A stretch of DNA of 64,000 nucleotides from Candidatus Brocadia pituitae. Its GTDB lineage: Bacteria > Planctomycetota > Brocadiia > Brocadiales > Brocadiaceae. Where the stretch lies: positions 2,302,613 through 2,366,612 of the forward strand of contig AP021856.1 in NCBI GenBank assembly GCA_017347445.1. Reading direction: 5' to 3'. The translations under genes and the position numbers were made by a program. Positions 45,849 through 56,152 of the stretch are shown here, one piece after another; the first letter of the stretch is position 1; every line of letters starts with the position of its first letter. The notes below the pieces were generated by a model, which was not told where the DNA came from, searched no databases, and worked only from the letters and a program-made list of their open reading frames with translations.

Positions 45849-48374
45849 ATGCCTACCTCCTATTCTCAAAACAAAAAGCCCGAATTGCTCTCACCGGCCG
45901 GTACTATGGAGTGTTTTTTTGCCGCTGTTGAAAACGGGGCCGATGCCATCTATTTTGGCTTACAAGATTTCAGTGCCCGGGCAGGTGCGATAAACTTCAC
46001 CCTTGCAGACGCGAGCAAGGCCATTGCATGTGCCCACAAGAACGCCGTCAAGGTCTATATTGCTTTGAATACCCTGATTAAAACAAGCGAGATGGAAAGG
46101 GTTGCTGATCTTGTGCTTGCCCTGGAAGAGATGCAGCCAGATGCCCTGATTATCCAGGATTTTGGCCTTCTCTCTTTACTGCAATCCCGATTCCCACTGA
46201 TAAAACTCCACGCAAGCACACAGATGACCATTCACAATCTTGCAGGAGTGAAGCAATTAGAGCGGTTGGGATTCAAGCGCGTTGTATTAGCCCGTGAATT
46301 GTCGATTGATGAAATAACGAATATTGCTCAGAATGCCACGATGGAGATTGAGGTCTTCGTCCACGGAGCATTGTGTTATTCCTATTCCGGGCTCTGCTTT
46401 TTAAGCAGCATGACCGGTGGCAGGAGTGGAAATCGCGGCCGATGTGCACAGCCCTGCAGGATGCGGTATCAGACTTCTTCGGGTGATGGCGGCTATCTTT
46501 TTTCCATGAAAGACCTGCTCACCATTTCTCAGATTAACAAGCTGAAAACTGCGGGTGTTCATTCATTCAAGATCGAAGGGCGTATGAAATCGCCAGAATA
46601 CGTCGCAGTCGTAACCAATGCCTACCGGCAGGCGATCGACGGCAGACTGCATGACGAAGACGATACTATTCGCAGGATGAAGACCGTATTCAGCCGGGAA
46701 ACAACCCATGCATACCTATTTCATGAAGATTGCCGGCAAACCATAAACAGCACAAATCATCAGGTCAAGGCAGCAGACGCAATTAACCCATCATATCCCG
46801 CAAACATCGGTTCGTATGCCGGAGAAGTAATAGACGCGCGAAGAGGATACGTCGTTATACGGGCAGACAGCGATATTGGTGTGCGAGATCTCCTGCAGGT
46901 GTTTGATAATGCTCAGACAGAACCATCCTTGCTGCCTGTTAAAACCATTGCAATAGAAGGAAAACAAGCCTATGAAGTACACAAAGGCGACGTCGCAACA
47001 ATTGGTTCTGAAAAGCGTTTTATGCCGGGAGCAAGACTGTATTTGATCTCTTCGCAAAAGATCAAGGAAACGTTTCGGCCAACAGTACCTAAAAAACTCA
47101 TTTCCACCAGGATACCCGTTAATGTAGAGGTGAATGTCAGGTCAGATGGTATATCTGTAAAGGGAACCGTAAGGAATGTCACTCTAACAAAGGATTATCC
47201 TTTAAAACTGGAGCGAGGTATTCATCGGGTAATTGAAGAAGCAGTTATAAGGAACAGTTTTTCCCGCCTGGGAGAGACTCCGTTTGAGCTTAGGGATTTT
47301 CTGGCGAAAATCTCAGAAAATCTCTTTATCCCATTAAGTACATTAAACGAGATTCGAAGAGATTATTTCCAGCAGCTATCGGCATCATATGAGAAAGAGA
47401 ATGCGAATTGGTCTCAGAAGGCAAAAAAGTGGTTAAAGGAAGTAGCTATTGAATACCGTGATCAAAGCAAAAGATTTTCAGGAGAAGACGAAATCAGGTT
47501 ATCGCTGAAGACAGATCGGCTACATTATCTGAATTATGTTCCCTTAGAAAAGATTTACAAAATCTACCTTGTCTTAACAAACGAAACGATTGAGAACCTC
47601 ACAGCGCACAATGACTATAACCAAATCCCGCTTAATAAAGGGGAAATGATGGGGTTGTTTAGATCAAGCACACAAAACAACAATCAAATCATTTCGTCAC
47701 TGGCAAGAGACAAGGTCGTTTTTTCATTACCTGCCATCATGCGGGACATGGGAAATGGATTTGAAACGTATGGATTTTACAAAAAAGTCATAGAGGAATT
47801 CTTGAGGCAAGGTTTCCGGCAATTCCAGATATCCAATCTGGGCGCCATGGATTTGTTTAAGGGAGATGACGTGCAATGGTATGCTGATTATCCACTGTAT
47901 TGTATGAATCCGCTTTCTGCAGCAAGACTCACGGAATCAGGGTTTTGCCGGTATACCTTGTCTCCTGAGGATGATAATGAAAACATGCAGACGCTGTTTT
48001 CCGCGAATACTGATCTCATTATTTATCAGGACACCCCGCTCTTTACCTCTGAGACATGTGTATGGGCGAATATGAAAAGAAGATGTCCAGGCATGAGTCA
48101 GTGTAGTTTCAGGCAGGTAACTGTTGAAAATGAGTACGGTGACCGATTTATTGCCATCAATGATAGGTGTAAGACGGTGGTTCTTGGCGAAGACCCTTTT
48201 TCCCTTACCCATCGTATTCCAAATCTCATTGCCGCTGGACAGAGAGATTTCAGAATTGACCTCTGTTGGCGGGATTATACACCTGAAATGATAAAAAACA
48301 TATTCTCTGGAATACAAAACCGGACAGAGATTAAATATTCAACCATAGGAAATTTTGAGCGGGGATTAAAATAA
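45849..48374 (+). CDS. U32 family peptidase / RlhA-like RNA hydroxylation protein
   Basis: From ATG 45849 (MPTSYSQNKKPELLSPAG) it is 841 residues; the frame runs 17 codons further upstream through a dispersed repeat. The U32 region has ELLSPAGTMECFFAAVENGADAIYFG split over residues 12-40, and the signature FVHGALCYSYSGLCFLSS followed by GRCAQPCR (about residues 185-220), whose Cys residues could bind an iron-sulfur cluster. A middle DUF3656-type domain and a C-terminal repeat of the barrel follow. This architecture matches RlhA, which adds 5-hydroxycytidine to 23S rRNA. Other U32 proteins act in tRNA hydroxylation or ubiquinone synthesis. Confidence 0.87.
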   Translation: MPTSYSQNKKPELLSPAGTMECFFAAVENGADAIYFGLQDFSARAGAINFTLADASKAIACAHKNAVKVYIALNTLIKTSEMERVADLVLALEEMQPDALIIQDFGLLSLLQSRFPLIKLHASTQMTIHNLAGVKQLERLGFKRVVLARELSIDEITNIAQNATMEIEVFVHGALCYSYSGLCFLSSMTGGRSGNRGRCAQPCRMRYQTSSGDGGYLFSMKDLLTISQINKLKTAGVHSFKIEGRMKSPEYVAVVTNAYRQAIDGRLHDEDDTIRRMKTVFSRETTHAYLFHEDCRQTINSTNHQVKAADAINPSYPANIGSYAGEVIDARRGYVVIRADSDIGVRDLLQVFDNAQTEPSLLPVKTIAIEGKQAYEVHKGDVATIGSEKRFMPGARLYLISSQKIKETFRPTVPKKLISTRIPVNVEVNVRSDGISVKGTVRNVTLTKDYPLKLERGIHRVIEEAVIRNSFSRLGETPFELRDFLAKISENLFIPLSTLNEIRRDYFQQLSASYEKENANWSQKAKKWLKEVAIEYRDQSKRFSGEDEIRLSLKTDRLHYLNYVPLEKIYKIYLVLTNETIENLTAHNDYNQIPLNKGEMMGLFRSSTQNNNQIISSLARDKVVFSLPAIMRDMGNGFETYGFYKKVIEEFLRQGFRQFQISNLGAMDLFKGDDVQWYADYPLYCMNPLSAARLTESGFCRYTLSPEDDNENMQTLFSANTDLIIYQDTPLFTSETCVWANMKRRCPGMSQCSFRQVTVENEYGDRFIAINDRCKTVVLGEDPFSLTHRIPNLIAAGQRDFRIDLCWRDYTPEMIKNIFSGIQNRTEIKYSTIGNFERGLK

Positions 48375-48539
48375 GACGTTTATTCCTGATGGGCGTGGCT
48401 TGACCCGACTTTCGCAAATCGAGTGGTAGGTAAGCCGCTAAACCAGTAAATCCAAGAGGTAGTATAAAAAGGTTGGTGCTACAGATCGACCTGTCCTAAG
48501 GCATAAACCTTAGACGGTGGTTGTTCAGGAAGCGTAAGT

Positions 48540-49030
48540 CCCACGTGTGCCAACCAGATAATCAATCCCGCGGGAACGCATCTTTTCAAACCTCTCCTCC
48601 GTTAGAATACCCAGTTCCGTAAACCAGGTGTACCGAAATTTCCCATACTGCTTTTCGATCCGTCCCAGAAACCCCTCTCATGTTGTGGTGCCTCTTGTAT
48701 TCCCAGGATAGACTTCGTAGGCTACGTGAAATCCTGCCGGGGACGGCGCAATTCTATTTTGCCCAACTGCACCCGGATGACCGCTCAAACCAATACCGGC
48801 AATTCTTTCCGGTCATCTGGAAACAATGCCTGTTGTTTTACCTTACTCTTCTCATCCCAAAGTGCCGCTATCGTCCGAACCCATCCCACCCGATGGTTAT
48901 CATTGAGCTCTCACAAATAGAGAATTTGCCGCTGCATCACCCTTATTCCACCGACCGAGCGGTTCTCTACCACACTCCAATTCCGATAGGTTTTCCCATC
49001 TTTCGTCCGTAATTTTTTTCGGGGAAACAC
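48540..49030 (-). pseudogene. DDE transposase remnant with internal deletion (IS1634/IS4-like)
   Basis: Reading the minus strand from a GTG at 49030: RTKDGKTYRNWSVVENRS, then QILYL-stop-ELNDNHRVGW, QALFPDDRKEL, LRRPRQDFT, matching the N-terminus of a large transposase family (the usual form has VLYLGEIND and ALFPEDR). Three in-frame stops are present. The sequence then jumps to GNTRGTT and GRIEKQYGKFR ... ILTEERFEKMRSRGIDYLVGT, which belongs to the C-terminal third in another frame. So the middle is deleted. The 48375-48539 stretch before it holds nothing recognised. Confidence 0.75.
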
Positions 49031-49185
49031 GCAAATATTTTCGCGGGTTCCCCTGCACGCGTCAATAGGATAGGTCAGCACCACAAGCCGGTTTGAAAAT
49101 TTACCCCTTTAATATCAAAGGTCCCCCCCCCCAGCGATACCTGCCCAAAAATAACTGTTCTTGAGTTCGAATTGCAAAGGTCGTG

Positions 49186-51210
49186 CTAAGGCATGACAGG
49201 TTTTTGAACATGGCGGTGCATGTAAAATTTGGAATTACCACATTCGGGGCAGAGGATAAGGCTTTCTCGTTTCTTCATATATTTCATCAATGTTGTAACA
49301 AAGGTTGCATGACTCCAGGTAAGCGGTGATACGGATAGCGGCGTCCCGGTGTACGGATCAACCTGCTCCGCAAGGACACCCGATGGCAAGGCTTTTTCCA
49401 CAACCCATTCCAGGACTGGGAGGGTGTTATTCAATTCCGTCAGATTTTTTGCACGCATAATTTCATACTCCGCCAGCCACAGGGTGCAAATGAACCACGG
49501 ATTTCCCGGTACCTGTCCTATATCATTACTCACCTGGTGATAATAATCATTGGTATATCTGGCGATCCCCCCCACCGTAGTCTTTATCCTCAGTCTTTCT
49601 TTTACGGCATTCATCGTTGACATAACCATTGCGTCCGCGGCACCGAAGACATCAAATGCAACAAGCCCGGCAAGACTTGCGTCCACCGTCATATCCAGAT
49701 CATATCCATTTGCCGTCCTATTCCCCATCCTTGCGAATCGTCCTTCTTCCTTATGGTAAAAATATGCTATCAGGGAGTCCTTCATTTTATCTGCCGTGTC
49801 ACGATATTTATCGCCACATTCCTGCTCACCGAAAGCGCGGGCAAAATCGCCCGCTGCGCGCAAACCCGCAATGACCGCAGATACGGTAAAGGTATGCACC
49901 CCGTAGCGTTCTTCCCACAAATCATAAGAATTGAGCGGCAGACCGGTTTCCTCGTCTCTGAATTTTATCATGAATTCCGCGGCATTGAGGATCAAACTTC
50001 GGTACAACGGTTTTATAAATTCAATATCCCTGAATTCATCGTAATGATTCCATAATGACCAAATAACCAGAGCAATCCCATCTTCCTGGATAGGGAGGCT
50101 CTTCTTGTCGTCCTTCAACCAGGGGTGCCAGGAACTGGCAAAAGACCGATCAGGATTATATTTATGGAGCAGATAGCCGTCTTTGGAAATGACATCGGCA
50201 CAAAACTGAAAGAAACGTTTGGACGCATCTATATACCCGGTCTTAGTAAGGGCATATGCCACCAGGGCACCATCCCTCGGCCACATATAAGAATACGTGT
50301 CTCGCCCGAACTGGATAATATCTGAATCATTTGCGGCAATAATGGCGCCTCCATTATCTATCTGTGTCCGGATAAGCAGCAGGCTTCTCTTAAAAAGGGA
50401 GACAATACTCTGAGGAATATCAAAGAAGTTAAACGTTTCTTTATTCACCCATAATTTCCAGTAATTTTCTGTCCGCCGCATCAACTCTTCAGGTGTTTTT
50501 TCCCAAATAACCTTATTAAGTTTTACGACTTCGTCGTATTTCATCCCCACGGCAATCCAATAATGAGCTATATTTTCGCTGTATGCCTTCACATGAATAT
50601 TGATACCCAGGGTTGAATCTACCGAACCCTGGGCAATGGAATTGCCGCTTAAGACACCATCCTCAGCATCTTTCCATGTCCCTTCAGCGCCATGCACTTC
50701 TTTGATTCCCGTTGCAAAATGATCTATACCGCACTTGGTAGGGTCACAACAGTTAATCAGAAAATAACGCTGGGACTTGTAGTGGACAATAGCCCTTGTA
50801 TCCGGGTCGTAATACGCGGTATCCCCAATCTCATTTTCATAAATGTGAAAATCATGATTGAAAAAGAGTCGTATCTCCCGATCCCTTCCCTCAAGATTCC
50901 TGACGATAATTTCCTTCACAAAGATGTTTAAGTGGAAATCCACGGTATCATACATCTGAAGCTCGATCTTCAACCGGTCGTTTCGTGCATTCACATCAGT
51001 TACCAGGGTATCCTCTTTGTATCGTAATGTCTTTCGCCATTCTCCTCCCAACCAGCTGAATTGCCCATCCACCCACACCCCCATGCGGCAAGGGTGCCCT
51101 ATCGTGTGATTCTCCTTTCCCACATACGGGTAGTAGAGATCACGAATCTGATACTCCCGATCAAAGGTAACAAGTAACGAACCATTTCCAACGGGTATGT
51201 CTCTGGGCAT
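49186..51210 (-). CDS. glycoside hydrolase family 15 (glucoamylase-type)
   Basis: A 674-residue protein. An N-terminal beta-sandwich domain (MPRDIPVGNGSLLVTFD) is followed by the alpha/alpha barrel of GH15. Catalytic-region motifs are YSYMWPRDGALVAYAL, PIQEDGIALVIWSLW, and the C-terminal EQVDPYTGTPLSVSPLTWSHA. GH15 enzymes release glucose from alpha-glucans or cleave trehalose. No signal peptide is seen, so it is probably cytoplasmic. The last 25 residues are odd: LCPECGNSKFYMHRH looks like an added zinc-ribbon piece. It lies on the same strand as the zwf/pgl genes, so it may feed glucose into that pathway. Confidence 0.9.
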   Translation of the reverse strand: MPRDIPVGNGSLLVTFDREYQIRDLYYPYVGKENHTIGHPCRMGVWVDGQFSWLGGEWRKTLRYKEDTLVTDVNARNDRLKIELQMYDTVDFHLNIFVKEIIVRNLEGRDREIRLFFNHDFHIYENEIGDTAYYDPDTRAIVHYKSQRYFLINCCDPTKCGIDHFATGIKEVHGAEGTWKDAEDGVLSGNSIAQGSVDSTLGINIHVKAYSENIAHYWIAVGMKYDEVVKLNKVIWEKTPEELMRRTENYWKLWVNKETFNFFDIPQSIVSLFKRSLLLIRTQIDNGGAIIAANDSDIIQFGRDTYSYMWPRDGALVAYALTKTGYIDASKRFFQFCADVISKDGYLLHKYNPDRSFASSWHPWLKDDKKSLPIQEDGIALVIWSLWNHYDEFRDIEFIKPLYRSLILNAAEFMIKFRDEETGLPLNSYDLWEERYGVHTFTVSAVIAGLRAAGDFARAFGEQECGDKYRDTADKMKDSLIAYFYHKEEGRFARMGNRTANGYDLDMTVDASLAGLVAFDVFGAADAMVMSTMNAVKERLRIKTTVGGIARYTNDYYHQVSNDIGQVPGNPWFICTLWLAEYEIMRAKNLTELNNTLPVLEWVVEKALPSGVLAEQVDPYTGTPLSVSPLTWSHATFVTTLMKYMKKRESLILCPECGNSKFYMHRHVQKPVMP

Positions 51211-51362
51211 AGATTTTCTTTCCTTATAACGAAGTCTTATGAGGGTATTAATGCAAAAAACCTGTTACATTTGAGAGGCAAGGGCTCAGGCGCAAGGGTC
51301 AAGTCTGTAAAGACCTGATTAAACCCTTCGACAACCTTGCTACTTCCTATCGCTTAAATTTT

Positions 51363-51504
51363 TTGTAACAATTTAGTTTTTTGAAAAATTTCAACAACAA
51401 CAACAACGGTATGCCGTCTTTATGTAGGGGCAGGTTTGAAACATGCCTCTACCGTAATGTCGATGATACCTGGAGATTGTTTTTCAAAAAACTAAATTGT
51501 TACC
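51363..51504. mobile_element. MITE-like element, well preserved
   Basis: 142 bp. Left end TTGTAACAATTTAGTTTTTT and right end AAAAAACTAAATTGTTACC form terminal inverted repeats of about 25 bp. The interior has GTAGGGGCAGGTTTGAAAC followed by ATGCCTCTACCG, a diverged palindrome. It has no gene of its own. It matches the copy at 63353-63491. Confidence 0.8.
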
Positions 51505-51993
51505 ATTTTTTTCAATCAGATTTATTTGACTAAATTACTGAATCGGATACCGTCCTCACGTAGCTATCTCAGTTGCGTTCCGGGTTTGTAGCGATTCTCA
51601 GGTGGCTGCGTCATTTACAGGCTCAATTACAGAACAGGAACATGCGGATCAGGATAAATATGCCGGAGCACTGACCATGTAACGTGATCAAACCCCCATT
51701 CCTCATAATTAAGATGAATTTCTGGATTGCCTGGTGCAGGATATTGAATGGCAAAGGGTTTCTCAGAAAATCCGTAAAATTATGAATTGTTTTTTGGTGT
51801 TTTATGTGTGCAACTCATGTACCTTCAGTCATCCAATACGCTGGAATACACAAAATGGCATTTGGTTCAGGACAAAGCTACGGAGTTTTACGAGAGCTCG
51901 TGTAAATGGATTATTCTCAAGGGCATTCTTAGGTGAGTCATGACCTGTGAACAAAAACGGGTATTACGATCCGCAGTTCGTGTGTTTTGTTTT
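51505..51993. other. intergenic region, no gene recognised
   Basis: About 490 bp after the MITE-like element. Short frames exist on the plus strand (one at 51734-51943), but they have no recognisable motif, signal or ribosome binding site. It may be a worn-out remnant. Confidence 0.5.
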
Positions 51994-52644
51994 CTATTTC
52001 ATTGGATTGCCCTTTTGTGAGTCCTCGGCTTTTATACCTTCGGTCCACAGACGAATTTTAACTTCGTCACCAACAGCAGGCCCAATACCGATCTTATCGT
52101 CATAGTTGATATTGAAGTCCTTTCTGTTCACTTTTGCAGTTGCTTTCAGGGCTGCACGCTGTTGACCCCACGGGTCCTTCACTGCCCCAGTGTATTTGCA
52201 GTCAAATACTACGTCTTTGGTCACATCTTTAATGGTCAGCGCCGCTATCATCTTGAAAGATTCAGGAGTACCGCTGATAGATTTGCTTACAAGCTTCATT
52301 TCCGGATATTTCGTTACTTCAAAAAAATCCTTTGCCAGGAGGTGGTCATCACGTTCCTTACTACCGGTATCGATGGATTTAACTGGAATTGTGGCGATCA
52401 CCCTGGATTCAGTAAAAGGCTCAGACAAGGTAAATTCTCCTTTCACATCATTGAACCGGCCCTCCACTTCAGAAACAACAAAGTGTGGAACAATAAATGA
52501 AATGCGACTATGAACAGGATCAACGTTATATTTACCTTTCAGGTAATCGGTTGCTGCAAACACGTTTACGAAAAGGGTTAGTGTGAAAAATACCGTTAAT
52601 ATCCGTAAAACGTGAAGCCCTAATCTAATTTTATTCATAAACAA
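51994..52644 (-). CDS. YceI family periplasmic protein
   Basis: A 216-residue protein with a signal peptide (about residues 1-30, ending VFA). The YceI lipocalin-like domain follows: GKYNVDPVHSRISFIVPHF at about 35-53, DYFEVTKYP-type segment (KDFFEVTKYPEMKLVS), and GDEVKIRLWTEGIKA at the end. YceI proteins bind isoprenoid lipids. The surrounding genes do not show its partner. Confidence 0.93.
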   Translation of the reverse strand: MFMNKIRLGLHVLRILTVFFTLTLFVNVFAATDYLKGKYNVDPVHSRISFIVPHFVVSEVEGRFNDVKGEFTLSEPFTESRVIATIPVKSIDTGSKERDDHLLAKDFFEVTKYPEMKLVSKSISGTPESFKMIAALTIKDVTKDVVFDCKYTGAVKDPWGQQRAALKATAKVNRKDFNINYDDKIGIGPAVGDEVKIRLWTEGIKAEDSQKGNPMK

Positions 52645-52759
52645 GTCCTCCCTATTGTCAGATCGATAAAGTATTCGTTCACTGCAAATATTAAAACGTA
52701 GTACTCCGACATAAATTCAATCGTATGTTACATCCCCGGCATCGACCTATAAGGCCTTT

Positions 52760-53524
52760 TTACTCGTAACTCTTTAATTTGCTCGCAGCCGATAAGTCAG
52801 CAATAAACCAAAGCCTGCCATTCACAGGCTGGATGAGCTGGGACGGTAATCTCTTTGGCTGGTAATCACCTTCAAGGACTTCCCGTAACACCGATGCTTT
52901 CGATGTGCCGGAAATCAAAAATATAACTTCCCTTGCCTGATTTAACGTGGGAACCGAAAAGGTAAGGCGGTACACGCCAAGTTTTTCTACGTAATTTGCT
53001 AGAACGAGGCGATCCGTTTCGTCAAGTGCAGTGGTAAAAGGAAAGAGGGATGCGGTATGACCGTCATCTCCCATACCAAGCAGGATTAAGTCAAAACGGG
53101 GAAACGCTCCTGCCTTCAGATGAAAAAATGTCCTTAATGCCTGCTCATATTCCATTGCCGCACGAGCTCGATCTTCCTGCTCCGCCGGTATCCGGTAAAT
53201 ATTTTCTTTCGGAATAGGTACCCGGTTAATAAGCGCTTCGCATACCATATGATAATTACTCTCGGGGTGATCCGGCGGGACACAGCGTTCGTCTCCCCAG
53301 AACAGATGAACATGCGGCCAGGTCACCTGTTCACGATACGTATCGCTGGCAAGTTGCAGATAGAGTCCCCTCGGAGTGGAGCCGCCAGACAAGGCAACCG
53401 TGAAAAATCCTTTCGCGCGAATTGCCACATCAGCCAGAAGAACAAACTCTTCTGCTGCCCTGTGGCTTAATTCATCGGGGTTCCCGACAATCAGGATTTC
53501 ACGTGTAACAGGTATTTTGGTCAT
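52760..53524 (-). CDS. pgl: 6-phosphogluconolactonase
   Basis: A 254-residue DevB-type enzyme that hydrolyses 6-phosphogluconolactone. Motifs are VALSGGSTPRGLYLQL near residue 42, FWGDERCVPPDHPESN near 74, and GMGDDGHTASLFP near 148. It lies 19 bp downstream of zwf, so both first steps of the oxidative pentose phosphate pathway are cotranscribed. The gene for 6-phosphogluconate dehydrogenase is not in the window. Confidence 0.95.
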   Translation of the reverse strand: MTKIPVTREILIVGNPDELSHRAAEEFVLLADVAIRAKGFFTVALSGGSTPRGLYLQLASDTYREQVTWPHVHLFWGDERCVPPDHPESNYHMVCEALINRVPIPKENIYRIPAEQEDRARAAMEYEQALRTFFHLKAGAFPRFDLILLGMGDDGHTASLFPFTTALDETDRLVLANYVEKLGVYRLTFSVPTLNQAREVIFLISGTSKASVLREVLEGDYQPKRLPSQLIQPVNGRLWFIADLSAASKLKSYE

Positions 53525-53543
53525 ATCTCCTCTTCATCAAAAA

Positions 53544-55082
53544 TCACCGGCCGCATTTCCTCCATTCCCGTCCGTCCCTTGCTATCAACTCATCAGCCTC
53601 CTGCGGACCCGAGGTACCCGCTGCATAATTAGGGTATTTTCGATTTGGCAGCGCTTTCCATACATCTTGTATCGTTGACACCACACCCCAGCTGGCCTCA
53701 ACCATGTCAGCGCGCTGAAACAGGGTTGCATCACCCAGCATGCAGTCATACAGCAGCCGCTCGTGCCCGGTGCTTGGCGTACGACCGAAGTAATCCTCAT
53801 ATTTGAATTCCATATCGACCGTTCCCATACGCACCAGGGGACCGGGAATCTTGGCACCAAAATTAAGCGAAATACCCTCATTTGGCTGGATATGGAGCAC
53901 CAGTAAGTTTGGTTTCAGTTGTTCTACCGTAGTTTTACGAAACAATACAAATGGAGCGCTCTTGAACTGAATGGCAATCTCGGTAAACCGGCAAGGGAGC
54001 CGTTTTCCGGTCCGCAGGTAAAACGGCACGTTAGCCCAGCGCCAGTTATCAATATACAGCTTCATTGCCACGAACGTCTCAGTAAAGGAATTAGGCGGTA
54101 CGCTTGGTTCAGACCGGTAAGCGGGCACGCGCTGTCCTTGTACTACGCCTTCACCATATTGTCCTCTGACCGTACACCTGAGGACTCCTTCCGGAGTTAT
54201 CGACTGAATGGCATGTAAAATTTTGACCTGTTCATCACGCACAGCATCAGCTTCAAAGGAAATTGGCGGTTCCATCGCCGTCAACGTAAGCAACTGAAAC
54301 ATATGGTTTGGCACCATATCCCGCAGCGCGCCGGCATTGTCGTAGTAGTCGCCCCGCTGCCCCACGCCAATATCCTCAGCAACCGTGATTTGTACGTGGT
54401 CAATGTAACGGCGGTTCCAAATGGGCTCAAAGATACCGTTGGCAAAACGGAAGACCATAATATTTTGTACGGTTTCCTTGCCCAGGTAATGGTCTATGCG
54501 GTATATCTGACTCTCACTCAGGACCTTTCTGATTTCCTGATTCAGGGCACGGGCAGATTCAATATCCCGCCCGAATGGCTTTTCAATAATGACCCGGCGC
54601 CAGCACCCGTTGTCTTCACGGGCAAGACCAGCGGCGCCAATGTGCTGAATAATTGGAGAAAACAGCTCAGGTGAGGTTGCAAGATAATAGAGATAATTTC
54701 CCCGGGTACCCCGCTCACTATCCACTTTCAACAAAAGGTCTTTGAGTTCCAGATAATCATTTGGATCCTGGATATCCCCCGGTGAATAATAGAGTCGCTG
54801 AACAAACCAGTTCCACAAGTCCGGATCAATCGCCACTGTCGCGTGCTCTTTCATATCTTTGCTAATTCTCTCACGGAACTCATCATGGCTCATCTTGGTG
54901 CGGGAAAAGCCGACGATGGCAAATTCTCTTGATAATAAACGTTCACGTGCAAGATTATACAACGCCGGAATAAGTTTCCGCTTGGCCAGGTCACCCGAAG
55001 CTCCGAATATGACCATAACACAAGGGTTACCAGGCTTTCCCAACGGCTCACTAACGGCAATCATTTCATTTGTGCATTCCAT
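53544..55082 (-). CDS. zwf: glucose-6-phosphate 1-dehydrogenase
   Basis: A 512-residue enzyme. The NADP site reads [19 protein letters not shown] (about residues 24-42). The active-site signature RIDHYLGKE lies near residue 197, and [14 protein letters not shown] follows. Length is normal for the family. It oxidises glucose-6-phosphate to the lactone used by Pgl next door, producing NADPH. A crotonase-like gene is 31 bp upstream. Confidence 0.97.
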   Translation of the reverse strand: MECTNEMIAVSEPLGKPGNPCVMVIFGASGDLAKRKLIPALYNLARERLLSREFAIVGFSRTKMSHDEFRERISKDMKEHATVAIDPDLWNWFVQRLYYSPGDIQDPNDYLELKDLLLKVDSERGTRGNYLYYLATSPELFSPIIQHIGAAGLAREDNGCWRRVIIEKPFGRDIESARALNQEIRKVLSESQIYRIDHYLGKETVQNIMVFRFANGIFEPIWNRRYIDHVQITVAEDIGVGQRGDYYDNAGALRDMVPNHMFQLLTLTAMEPPISFEADAVRDEQVKILHAIQSITPEGVLRCTVRGQYGEGVVQGQRVPAYRSEPSVPPNSFTETFVAMKLYIDNWRWANVPFYLRTGKRLPCRFTEIAIQFKSAPFVLFRKTTVEQLKPNLLVLHIQPNEGISLNFGAKIPGPLVRMGTVDMEFKYEDYFGRTPSTGHERLLYDCMLGDATLFQRADMVEASWGVVSTIQDVWKALPNRKYPNYAAGTSGPQEADELIARDGREWRKCGR

Positions 55083-55113
55083 TTGTATCCCCTTTTCATG
55101 ATCTCTTTGTTGA

Positions 55114-55926
55114 TTAATCTTGTTTGTTTGTGTTTACGAGTTTTAGGCGCATCATCTCTGCAAAGAGCCCCACCTCATATTCAATACCTTTGAGAATGTC
55201 ATTTTCTCCGGCAAAATTTATACACTTCTTCATCTCCTTGAGCGCCCTTGCATCCCTTTCCAGGAGAATCTTTGCCATAGCAATTGCATGATCATAAACT
55301 TCCTTGTGAGGCACGATCTGGTTGACAAGGCCCCATTCCAAAGCAGTTTCAGCGCGAATCATCTTACCGAGGAACAACATCTCTTTTGCGCGGGCTGCGC
55401 CAATAAAACGCGGCAGGCGCTGCGTACCGCCAAGCCCGGGAATAATGCTCAGCTCAGGCTTTGCCTCCGGCAGGCTAAAAAATGAGGTTTCCGAAGCAAC
55501 CCGCAAATCACACAACATGGCAAGCTCCAGACCTGCCCCGATAGTGACACCGTTAATAGCAGCAATAACGGGTTTTTTGCAATTTTCAATTTCGACAAAC
55601 ATATCATGGGCGCGTTTGAATCGCTCGTAATTCTTTTCCGCAACGAGACCGGAAATCCACGAGCCAAAGAGTTCGTCGCGGTCGGCACCGTCGCTGAATA
55701 CCCCACGGAGTTTGCTGGCAATAATAATAGCTCCAATCGTATCATCTCCTTCATACTGGTCCATTTTGTCATAGATGGCGTCCAGCAACCACGAACCGAT
55801 AGAATTCCGGGGCGGTTTTTTCATGGAGATAATGCCGATAGCCTTACCATTCTCTCCGGAAATTTTTTCAAACTCAATGTGGTCATATCCAGCGTTATCA
55901 CCACGATTCATACGAATGTCTTTCAT
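55114..55926 (-). CDS. enoyl-CoA hydratase/isomerase (crotonase) family protein
   Basis: A 270-residue crotonase. Oxyanion-hole segments are [17 protein letters not shown] and [20 protein letters not shown]. The [13 protein letters not shown]-type segment ([16 protein letters not shown]) follows. The first acidic residue of the usual catalytic pair appears replaced by the Gly/Gly pair region, so hydratase activity is not assured. It is upstream of zwf on the same strand. The substrate is unknown; a link to the nearby ketosynthase cluster is possible. Confidence 0.85.
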   Translation of the reverse strand: MKDIRMNRGDNAGYDHIEFEKISGENGKAIGIISMKKPPRNSIGSWLLDAIYDKMDQYEGDDTIGAIIIASKLRGVFSDGADRDELFGSWISGLVAEKNYERFKRAHDMFVEIENCKKPVIAAINGVTIGAGLELAMLCDLRVASETSFFSLPEAKPELSIIPGLGGTQRLPRFIGAARAKEMLFLGKMIRAETALEWGLVNQIVPHKEVYDHAIAMAKILLERDARALKEMKKCINFAGENDILKGIEYEVGLFAEMMRLKLVNTNKQD

Positions 55927-56152
55927 TGTTTAAAACATAATTCTGATATTTTTACGATTGTTCCTACCACCTCAATGCGTGCCCGGCATCCTATTCACTT
56001 CTGAAAGGGATAACGCCTTCAACAAAACAGATCTCCATTAAAATTGACTCGAATCTTGGTCATGATAAGATAGACGCATACAAATGTCAAGATTTGTTCT
56101 CGTTGCATATTTGCGAGGATTCTCGATTTTCAACAATAATTCTCTCCATACT

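Noticed and set aside
48680-49012. Plus-strand open frame of 110 codons
   Set aside because: It is the antisense of the transposase relic, with no motif or ribosome binding site.
51734-51943. Plus-strand frame of 69 codons in an intergenic region
   Set aside because: No signal, motif, ribosome binding site or family pattern; it could be worn-out coding sequence but cannot be supported.
53919-54674. Plus-strand frames opposite zwf (99 and 123 codons)
   Set aside because: They are shadows of the clearly conserved glucose-6-phosphate dehydrogenase frame.
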